A stretch of 64,000 nt of DNA from Lampris incognitus. Taxonomy: Eukaryota > Chordata > Actinopteri > Lampriformes > Lampridae. Below the pieces are notes generated by a model that was not told where the DNA came from, searched no databases, and worked only from the letters and a program-made list of their open reading frames with translations. The translations under genes and the position numbers were made by a program. The stretch lies in the NCBI RefSeq assembly GCF_029633865.1, contig NC_079213.1, forward strand, positions 84,478,803 through 84,542,802. The letters are read 5' to 3'. Every line of letters starts with the position of its first letter. The stretch's first letter is position 1. Shown piece by piece: positions 43,001 through 50,636 of the stretch.

Positions 43001-44118
43001 GGACCATGTGGGTCCTACTGACTTAGTAAAGGTAGCCCTGTCACAATTTGGTTCTTGTCGGTTTTTGACAATGATTGGCACCAACACAAAGCATATAACT
43101 TCTGTCATTTTGTTGTAGAATTAGTAAATTATCAGATATCACAATTATCATCTATGAGACAAACACACTGAAGCAACCAGTTTCAAACTGAATCAGAACT
43201 GGTGGGAACGGAGTGATGGTGAGAGAACTACCAGCACTGGGATCCATGCATCTTTTTCTAACATTTTCTCAAGAATATTTTTGGCTCTAAACATGCAAGT
43301 TTTTTCTTCATTTAGTGGCAGCTGTCTGGACAATCAGAACGAAGCTGCATAATTAGATTTAAATATTGCAGCACAGAGCTAGTAAACTTGATAATTAAAC
43401 TAGGCAATCTCCTTATATCATGTCCACCGTGATTCATAAAACTGTGAATCCACGTTTTCCCTCCCAGAGCTAGAAAGTAAACAATTTGGATGCAATCACT
43501 AGTTTTTCCTGATTCAAAACCAGAAGCCACTTTAATGAAACCCAGCCGCGATTATCCTTGAATCTGTCATTCAATCTTTCACAAGATTGTCACAATCTTG
43601 ACAAAAAACCCTACTAAGGCTCACGTGAGGAGAAAGGAGGCTTTGGTTCTCCTTACCATTGGGTGGTTCTGAGCCGTCTTCAGCAAAGAGAGAGGGAGCT
43701 GCAAATTGCGGAGAAACATTTCACAAATAAAATTTAACTTCGTCGTTATCGGCGTAATTCGTGGGCAAACTTAGCTGCAAGTAACCTAGCAGCCATCACA
43801 CCGTCATCTTTGCTATCGTCTATAAAGAATAGGTCGGGTAATTCTAAAATCACGATAGTCAGTAACTGCAAAACATTTGTTGAGCATTTCTGGCGAGCGC
43901 CAGTAACATATCGCCGCAATTTTATCAAACTCGCGTTAATATAATTCATGTTTGCGATAGCTTTTTAAGCTAAAGTTAGCATCCACCTTTATCGTGAACG
44001 ATGAAGCCAAGTGTTCGATGCTACTAAGTTAAATGGAGCGCTAGCCAGCATATTAGTAATGCAAGCATTTATTTTCCCCAAAATGTATTATATCAGAACG
44101 ACGTAAAGTACTCACCAT
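39937..44118 (-). CDS. lsm4: lsm4: U6 snRNA-associated Sm-like protein LSm4
   Basis: Host gene with five coding exons: 44118-44116 (only the ATG), 43698-43657, 42903-42805, 41443-41260 and 40067-39937, all with GT donors and AG acceptors. They total 152 codons plus stop. The first exons encode [14 protein letters not shown] and [20 protein letters not shown] (Sm1 motif); the fourth carries [15 protein letters not shown] (Sm2) and the start of the Arg-Gly tail; the last encodes [12 protein letters not shown], then 13 glutamines, then [14 protein letters not shown]. LSm4 is a ring subunit of LSm2-8 (nuclear, binds the U6 snRNA 3' end in splicing) and LSm1-7 (cytoplasmic mRNA decapping). Human LSM4 has 139 residues; the glutamine run explains most of the extra length. 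Confidence 0.97.
40290..40672 (+). repeat. tRNA-derived SINE in lsm4 intron 4
   Basis: Head with A-box-like TGTAGCAGTCTAAGC and B box GGTTCGCGCCC (about 40358-40368), body rich in GGCAACGCTGTCTTCGG, tail (TATA)nAAAA. Flanked by AAGACCCGGTA at both ends (about 40279-40289 and 40673-40683), an 11-bp target duplication typical of LINE-mobilised SINEs. Antisense to lsm4. Confidence 0.88.
42225..42426. repeat. hAT-like MITE in lsm4 intron 3
   Basis: Ends CAGGGATGGGCAAC and GTTGCCCATCCCTG; the two halves are complementary for most of 200 bp (CCGGTGTGGGTGCAGGTCTT / its complement). This is a common fish non-autonomous hAT pattern. No clear 8-bp target duplication is visible. Confidence 0.8.
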
Positions 44119-44260
44119 GATGATAATTATTTTATCTTACTGCGCCTAAGTTTTTCCTTGGAGCTGTTGCACGCAAAGTTACCTCCACTACCGGCGTGGT
44201 ACGAAAATAAAGTCTTCCGCTTCTACTGAGGTTTATATACTGTCCAAACATGGTTCCGCA
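44119..44260 (-). promoter_or_regulatory. lsm4: lsm4 promoter and 5' leader region
   Basis: Minus-strand leader ends ...ATTATCATC before the ATG at 44118. Further up, AGCGGAAGA (about 44213-44222) fits an ETS-family site, common near starts of housekeeping genes. No TATA box recognised. Start site not determinable here. Confidence 0.4.
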
Positions 44261-44619
44261 TGCGACGCGAGCTTGGGCACCTAAACCACAAACTGTGTTC
44301 ACTTAGTGCGATTTTGAGCAGTTTGGGTTGTTTTTGTGCTGGTTTATTTTTTCTCTTCTTAAGAAATCTACTACTACTATTGTTCTTCTCTTCAGAAATG
44401 TTTGCGCAAATTCCCGTGAGAAATTATAGAAACGTGAGTGGAAGTAGGGTCCAAGTGCTGCCCAAGAAATACAAGACCCCAGTCGACTTGATAGGGGCGC
44501 TATAATTAAAGGTAAATTTTAAAACGTCACAACTCATACGCAGGAAGTTCGCTTTACATAAAACTTAATAAAAAAAAGTGAACGCACACTGTCCTATTAT
44601 AAGGAACTAAACTTAAAAG
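44261..44619. other. no gene recognised
   Basis: An 81-codon open frame on plus (44260-44505) has a Leu/Phe-rich stretch but no recognised domain and is probably chance. Confidence 0.4.
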
Positions 44620-44967
44620 TAAGGAAATTTGTGTTTGGTAGATTATTTCTTTGTTGTAACAATGTTTCTTGTCAATAAATCTTATATCATGCACCTGATT
44701 GTCAGCACCTGGGGTACCAGAAGCTCAAAACAAGGGTCAATAGCAACAGTAAAATAAGGTGTTTGGTATTGGCAGAGAAGATTTGGCAAATTTTTCATGG
44801 GCGCAACCCACATACTCAGCTCTGCTGCTCATCCCACAAATGCATGTTCCTTACAAATGTGGCGCCATTTAAAAGGGAAATAAACAGGCTTTTCAACGGT
44901 ACAAGATTTATTGCCAAGAAGCATTGTTACAACAAAGAAATAATCTACCAAACACAAATTTCCTTAC
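44620..44967. repeat. inverted-repeat element (MITE-like)
   Basis: Left arm about 44620-44690 (GTAAGGAAATTTGTGTTTGG..) and right arm about 44895-44967 are complementary with few mismatches over about 70 bp. The middle shares words with the outer arms at 24562-25256 (GCTGCTCATCCCACA, CCTTACAAATG), so both may belong to one family. Confidence 0.7.
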
Positions 44968-45288
44968 TTTTTTGCTAAGTATATTTTCTGTAGCCTCTGA
45001 TTAAGTTTCATTGACTTATTTAGGTTATTGTTTGTCATTTTTAGATACTTTATACTTGTTAATTGTTTACTTTGCATATTTAATTATCTGCCTTTTTCCA
45101 TTTTCACTTGAAGAAATTTGAATTATATAAGAATGTGTTACACTTAGCTGAAAAGAAAAGTTCATTGTGACCTTCAAACTTTGAAAATATACGATGTTTT
45201 GAGGATATATTTAGTTTTTTCTTCATGTCCCCTGCTGTACTGTTCTTAATTGGTTTATGTATGTGTTTGTATGTTTGTGTGTATATAT
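44968..45288. other. no gene recognised
   Basis: AT-rich spacer without supported features. Confidence 0.4.
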
Positions 45289-45427
45289 TGTAGGGAATTC
45301 GGGAGACGACGCAACCACAGGAACTGCCGCGGCCGGGAAGCGAACCCGTATCGTCCGCACCGCAGGAGACATCGCTAACCGCTCGATTAGAGTCAGACCC
45401 GCCAGCTAGCTTGTCATGCACGTTACA
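45289..45427 (-). mobile_element. solo LTR of the miniature tRNA-like LTR family
   Basis: Starts TGTAGGGAATTC and ends CACGTTACA; 139 bp, reverse orientation. Flanked by ATAT on both sides (45285-45288 and 45428-45431). Same family and same ATAT target as the copy at 38639. Confidence 0.82.
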
Positions 45428-45786
45428 ATATGATGTTCTCTTTGTGATGTTTTGAATTGGATTTAAATAAAGTTTTGTTAAAAAATTTTTTTACATAAAA
45501 CTTGATACAGTCGTCAATTTATCATCACTCCACAAATTTGCCCAAATAACCACTAAAGTCCGCCTGGCTAGATTTTCTGCTTTTTCGAATTTTTTGAAAC
45601 ATGTTTTTGACATCTCCTAAACCACAGGTTCGATTGCTACCAAATTTTCTGTCAATCACTTTTTGATTAAGCTTACCAAACGTTATATAAAGCTTGTTGA
45701 TATCTTTTCTATGTCTTTATGCATACTCAATAATCCACATAAGAATATCAAAGAAAGTTGAACCAGTTAATCTGGATACAACGTTT
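45428..45786. other. no gene recognised
   Basis: AT-rich, no coding or repeat boundary identified. Confidence 0.4.
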
Positions 45787-45979
45787 ATAGGCCCTTTTCA
45801 CAATGACGTCAGTTAACTTCCGCCTTTCCGCGAAGCAGGTTATCTTCACTTCCGTTTGCGCCGTAGACGACTCATTTCGCCGTAGACGACTCGAGCGACG
45901 ACTTCTGAAAATGCAGGAATGCTCAACCTGAAGTAATTTCGAAAGGTAACGTTAAGACTAGCTAATCATGTTTACGTAA

Positions 45980-46483
45980 TGCAGCAAATTCAGGTGGCAG
46001 TCCAGGAACCAGCGCCATAACCGGGACGCGAACCCGTATCTCCTACACCGCGGGCGACAATGTTAACCAGTCGACTAAAGGGACCGATCCGTTAGCCAAC
46101 GGCTAACGTGTCTACTTATTCGTGTACGTTACACTTATTTATCCGTGCACGTTAACCAGTCGACTAAAGGGTCCGACCCGCTAGCCAAGCGCTAACTTGT
46201 CCGTGCACATTACACTACCCCCCCCTCCTTTGCGAAGCGCTTCCCCGCGCTTCAGCATATCAATTCCCTCACGCCTCTGGGCGCACGCGCTTCCGATGAG
46301 CTCACGGTCTCACATCCCACTTCTGACACCAATGCAGTTAATTCGGGGGCAGCCGCGGACACCGCCACAGCCGGGACAGAAACCCGTATCTCCCACACCG
46401 CAAGCGACAACGTTAACCAGTCGACTAAAGGGTCTAACTCCTTAACCAAGGGCTACCGAGCCTATTCATCCGTGATCGTTACA
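45980..46483 (-). mobile_element. miniature tRNA-like LTR element, LTR-internal-LTR
   Basis: Sense is minus: LTR 46483-46333 (151 bp), tRNA-Leu primer site (46332-46315, TTGGTGTCAGAAGTGGGA), internal region of ~118 bp, polypurine tract (CAAAGGAGGGGGG), then a partial LTR (about 46148-46214) and a full LTR (45980-46133, 154 bp). Each full LTR holds A- and B-box-like sequence. Nested in ISL2EU-1. Confidence 0.8.
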
Positions 46484-46846
46484 TTATTTACAATCGTTTT
46501 GTCTTGCTAACGTTATTGGTCATTTCCAATATATAATTCTGTAACTTCCTCAGATGGTCGGGAAATTAGCTAAGCTAGCAAGCGGCAACTTGACTAGCTC
46601 ACACTTTAGCTAATAACGTTAGCTAACAAGTTAACTGAAGCGTTGTGTTAAGCGTTTACTTTTTAAGTTAATGTCTAATCACCTATTTCAACACTGGTAG
46701 AATAGCTGTTGTGTAGAATAGCTTGATAGATAGACTTGTAATCAGAGCTAAATGCTAAACCGTTTCCATATGTTGATGTGAATCATTCATTTGCTTTTTC
46801 CTGTCTCCGTGTCCATCTCTCTCAACAGTGGCCCCATCCAACAAGA

Positions 46847-46856
46847 ATGGCGCAAT
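46847..46856 (+). pseudogene. start of ISL2EU-1 THAP exon, cut by insertion
   Basis: ATG GCG CAA T, continued at 48595 after the inserted LTR element; the CAAT is duplicated on the far side. This gives the start of the THAP reading frame. Confidence 0.8.
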
Positions 46857-48590
46857 TGTAGTGGTTATGGGGCTACATAATTCCCCTTATTGAGCTAGTA
46901 GGAACGTTAGTTTACAGCTGCTGTTTCCTCGGTTCGGGTTTACAGTGACACATTTCCGCTGCGCGGGTTTTTTTGTTGTTGTAATGATGGAAGGAATAAA
47001 TGGTGCACGTTGTGTAGCCGAAAGACAAAGTTGTCACGACTCCTGCTTGAGCTCCTCTACACTGGTGACCCCGACGTTTGTCTCTTGGTAGTTATCAGAG
47101 ACAATCTTTCGAACGAACATGGTTGACGAAATCAACGCGGTTTCTCTCAAATTGCCAGAGTTCTGGGAGTCATCGGCAACGACATGGTTCGCCCAGGCGG
47201 AAGCGCAGTTTGCTATACGCAAAATAACGGATGATGCTACTAAATACTACTACGTGGTATCGGCGCTCGGGTGTTCGACTGCAACTAGAGTGGTGAGTCT
47301 CCTTACAAATCCTCCGGCGGCAGACAAATACAAGGGGCTCAAAGACCACCTCTTGAAGATTTTTGAACTTTCCGACGCTGAGAGGGCCCACCGTCTCTTT
47401 TCTCTGCAAGGCTTGGGTGACAGCAAGCCATCCGAGCTCATGGACAAAATACTGAATCTGCTGGGACCGGCGCACACACCTGATTTCCTCTTTGTACAAC
47501 TATTTCTGCGACAACTGCCTGCTCAGGTGCGGGCCGCTTTGGCTAACACCAGCATTACCGATTGCCGCAATTCACGTCAGCGCTCTGGGAGGAGATCGCC
47601 GCGGGTTTGGGGGTGAGGCTCCATCGCACCACAGCATATTACCCTCAGGCGAATGGATTGGTCGAGAGGTTCCATCGCTCGATGAAGGCCGCATTGCGGC
47701 CTACCCTCAAGGACGACCGCTGGGTCGACAAACTGCCTTGGGTCATGCTTGGGCTCAGGACGGCTCCCAAGGAGGACCTCCAGTCCTCATCCGCCTAACT
47801 GGTCTACGGACAGCCACTTCGGGTCCCGGGGGATTTCCTTCCCACCGCCACAGCTCCCTGGTCCGCCAGATGCCAACGGACTGCGCTGCAGGAGGAAGCC
47901 AGGGCTTTTGCACCGGTCCCCACTTCTCAGCATGGCGGCTCTCAGTCCTATGTCCCCACGGAGCTGCGGTCGACGGAGTATGTTTTCATCCGTCACGACG
48001 CGCACCGCGGTCCCCTGCAGCCACCCTACGACGGCCCATTTCGGGTACGGGACACTGGGGATAAGCACTTTGTGGTGGAGGTTGACAGCAGGCTGGAGCG
48101 GGTTTCTGTGGACCGCCTCAAGCCTGCTCACCTGGACTTAGACCGCCCTGTTGGTCTTGCCCTGCCCCCACGGCGGGGGCGCCCCCCGGCTCTGCCCCCT
48201 CCCCCGGCGAGCCGCCCCCTGCTTCCCCAGCCCCTCCCTTTTCCCGGTCCAGCTGTGAGGACTCTGCTGCTTTGCCTGCGGTTAACCAGTCCCCAGCTCC
48301 TGTTCAGCGGAGCCGTTGGGGCAGAGAGATCCGCCCCCCTCGCCACACTGACTTTTCGTATTAAGGCGAATTCTGGGGGGACGTGTGTAGTGGTTATGGG
48401 GCTACATAATTCCCCTTATTGAGCTAGTAGGAACGTTAGTTTACAGCTGCTGTTTCCTCGGTTCGGGTTTACAGTGACACACTTGCGCTGCGCGGGTTTT
48501 TTTGTTGTTGTTATGGTGGAAGGAATAAATGGTGCACGTTGTGTAGCCGAAAGAGAAAGTTGTCACGACTCCTGCTTGAGCTCCTCTACA
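46857..48590 (+). mobile_element. mini Gypsy-type LTR retrotransposon, deleted (gag joined to integrase end)
   Basis: 205-bp LTRs at 46857-47061 and 48386-48590 (TGTAGTGG...CTCTACA), differing at about five bases. Flanks repeat CAAT (46853-46856 and 48591-48594). A primer-site-like TGGTGACCCCGACG follows the left LTR and a polypurine tract (CTGGGGGGACG) precedes the right LTR. Total 1734 bp. It can only move with help from an intact relative. Confidence 0.92.
47119..48385 (+). pseudogene. gag fragment fused to integrase C-terminal part
   Basis: From ATG 47119, about 150 codons of Gag (LPEFWESSATTWFAQAEAQF, IFELSDAERAHRLFSLQGLG). Near 47560 it joins, in another frame, the integrase end: SALWEEIAAGLGVRLHRTTA, YYPQANGLVERFHRSMKAAL and, later, VDRLKPAHLD followed by a Pro-rich tail. 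Protease, RT, RNase H and the first part of integrase are deleted. Confidence 0.88.
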
Positions 48591-48594
48591 CAAT

Positions 48595-48902
48595 CATCAA
48601 GAAAATGTTATTGCAGTGCACCGTGTTCTTCAGATAACAAACAAAATGCCCCCTATTTGAGTTTCCATGATTTTCCTGCAGACGCAGAAATACGTGCCCA
48701 TTGGGTGAGGGCGATCAGAAGAGATGAGGGGGCGAGTTTTAAAATCCTTCGTGGGAGTACCTACGTGTGTAGTCAACACTTTGCCCCAGATGATGTATAT
48801 ACATCAGCTAGTGGATGGATTCGAGTTAAACAAGGAGCAGTGTCGTCTAGATTCCAGTGGAATAATTGGGGTGAAGGTAGGAAGGTAGGAGGACAGTGTT
48901 AA
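48595..48902 (+). pseudogene. THAP domain of ISL2EU-1 transposase
   Basis: Continues from 46847. Shows the THAP pattern: CYCSAPCSS (C-x4-C type), FHDFPADAEIRAHWVRAIRR with the conserved Trp, and YVCSQHFAPDDV (C-x2-H). The exon probably ends at a GT donor near 48880. The domain binds the transposon ends in known THAP transposases. Apart from the LTR insertion the frame is clean. Confidence 0.88.
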
Positions 48903-49179
48903 ACCTGTTAATACTGCTGCTAATAGTATGTTTAACAATACAGTACGTTTGCCATATCAAGCATTTGTGATGTTATGTTACATTTTGTGATTTTCGGGGA
49001 CTGAAAATGTATTGCCAAACATGTATCATGACAATCAAGTACATCAACAGCTCGGGAGTCAGTGTACAAGCGAGCAAGAAAGCGTCTTGGTGCTGCTGTC
49101 CTGGATGACTCTCAGGAGATGCCTGTCCCAGGGGACAACACAGAGGAGGCCTTGCGTGCAGACGCAGTGGCCTCGAGAA

Positions 49180-49430
49180 GATGTTGTCAGAGGTGGGGGC
49201 AACACTTATCATCCCTCCACTGAAGAAATCTACTCAGCTCAGCATGGAGGACGCCAAGAAGAACCAGGCTATTGCCCGTCTGAGAATTTTAGTAGAGAGG
49301 GCCATACGCAGGGTGAAGTAGTACCATATTTGGGATGGGCCTGTTCCTCTTTCTGTGGTAGGTTCAGTCAATCAGCTGTGAGTCATCTGTTGCATATTGT
49401 CAAACTACCAGGGACCTCTTGATATCAAAG
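49180..49430 (+). pseudogene. C-terminal end of ISL2EU-1 DDE transposase
   Basis: Frame reads MLSEVGATLIIPPLKKS, then AIARLRILVERAIRRVK with the catalytic Glu, a TAG stop, YHIWDGPVPLS and SVNQL. It aligns by eye with the end of the ISL2EU-2 transposase (LRIHVERSIRRIKEYHIF, GTVNQLW). A linker following the THAP exon (about 49055-49160) joins it directly, so the central DDE region has been deleted. Confidence 0.82.
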
Positions 49431-49496
49431 GGGATAAACCAGTCTGAAGCCTCCCCTACCCTTCAAGTCACATTTCTTGGATGAGCCTAATTCATT

Positions 49497-49750
49497 ACTG
49501 CAATTGGCCATATGTAGCACTGTATATGTATTGTAAATAGAAATGAATCTTTTAAATTAAAGAAACAAAATCATTTTTTAATGCAATTAGCTTTGTGGCA
49601 CTGTATGTGTATTGTAAATAGAAATCAAACTATATTTTACATTAAAGAAACAAGAACATTTTAATGCAATTAGCTGTGTGGCACCATATATGGATTGTAA
49701 ATAGAAATCAAACTATATCTTTTACATTAAAAAAAACAAGAACATTTTTA
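49497..49750. repeat. imperfect tandem repeat, three units of about 80 bp
   Basis: Recurring text: GCAATTAGCT(T/G)TGTGGCAC, GTATTGTAAATAGAAAT, ACATTAAAGAAACAAGAACATTTT. Three diverged units. Lies in the ISL2EU-1 3' region. Confidence 0.8.
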
Positions 49751-50331
49751 AAACGTGCATCTTTTTTTTACTTACACGTTAGGCCATTTTGGTTAGATAT
49801 GCAAGTTGTCTTTTGGAATTTAGCTGCAAAAATTCATTGACATCAGACTGAGAAACACACTGAACTACAGTGCACTGGAACTTCGTGGGATACTGCAAAG
49901 GCTGCAACCGCAGCAAAACACAACAAAAAGAAAACTTAACTCCCTAATCATAATGCCAGAGAAGTAGAAACCTGAAGGTAATGAGCATCCTCGTTTTTCT
50001 TCATTGACCTGTGACATCGTCCCCTCACTGTCACCTCATCATCTACTACATTAGAGACTGCAATGTTTGGGAGGAGAGGCGCCACTTTAGCCATGATCAA
50101 TACGTTAGCAACGGACTTATCTTACAATCCAGACTAACAGCAGAATTATGGAAAAGTAGTTGCAACAAGAGTTTGTGGTCTGTACTACAGTAACATAATC
50201 AAGAATAGAGCCTAAAGACTTTCTAGTTGCAAAACAGAAAGCTAACAGATTGATAATATCAACTAATGTTAGCTAGCTGCCTCGCTAACGTAGCTAACTA
50301 AGGTCTGGCTAGAAAAGACAAAAATACGTAC
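49751..50331. other. ISL2EU-1 internal non-coding sequence
   Basis: No coding sequence recognised between the tandem repeat and the minus-strand exon; possibly remains of the second gene of the transposon. Confidence 0.4.
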
Positions 50332-50509
50332 CTTCATAATCAAATAGGTACCGTTCGATGAAGAATTTGTAGCCTTTGTTGAGTTTGGACTGTTTCGTTA
50401 ATGCAAATGTTTCAGCAATCCGTGGTACATCGTCTAGCCGTATTTCAGGCAGGTTTGTGAGCGACTGTGTAAACGCCTTAGTCAGTCCGGAAGTTAGCAT
50501 ACCCTGCAA
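50332..50509 (-). pseudogene. first exon of the ISL2EU accessory gene (opposite strand)
   Basis: Minus-strand frame MQGMLTSGLTKAFTQSLTNLP then FIERYLFDYEG, ending at a GT splice donor (GTACGT) at 50331. I associate this N-terminus with the second, divergently placed protein of ISL2EU elements (YqaJ-nuclease-like in other species). No later exons are seen, so the gene is truncated. Function assignment is from memory and tentative. Confidence 0.5.
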
Positions 50510-50636
50510 GTGTCAGAACGGAAGTTCTCTGACGTCATGTGAAAAGGGCCTATTGATATACGTTTCATCATTCATTTAAGTGATTGCTTGACTCCAGGTA
50601 TCCCCAACCCTTATAAACAATACAGTTGCATAATGA

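Larger units (their letters stand above)
45789..50551 (+). mobile_element. ISL2EU-1: ISL2EU-like DNA transposon, internally deleted, with nested inserts
   Basis: Left end AGGCCCTTTTCACAATGACGTCAG and right end its near-complement (about 35 bp of terminal inverted repeat). Flanked by AT (45787-45788 and 50552-50553), the 2-bp duplication expected of ISL2EU. Contains, in order: a miniature LTR element (45980-46483), a THAP start codon (46847), a mini LTR retrotransposon (46857-48590), the rest of the THAP domain, a linker, the C-terminal end of the DDE transposase, and a minus-strand exon of a second gene. The catalytic middle is gone. Family name is from memory. Confidence 0.8.

Noticed and set aside
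43746..43949. 67-codon minus-strand frame in lsm4 intron 1
   Set aside because: Lies within a well-supported intron; no similarity to any domain I know.
44260..44505. 81-codon open frame upstream of lsm4, considered as a divergent gene
   Set aside because: Low-complexity Leu/Phe stretch, no domain, no splice context; not supported.
45980..46483. Repeated blocks read as a CRISPR-like or satellite array
   Set aside because: Units alternate LTR, primer site and purine tract with changing orientation; no uniform spacers. Retroelement structure explains it.
49012..49422. 136-codon open frame as a separate protein
   Set aside because: It runs in a different frame from the recognisable transposase end (LRILVERAIRRVK); a shadow frame.
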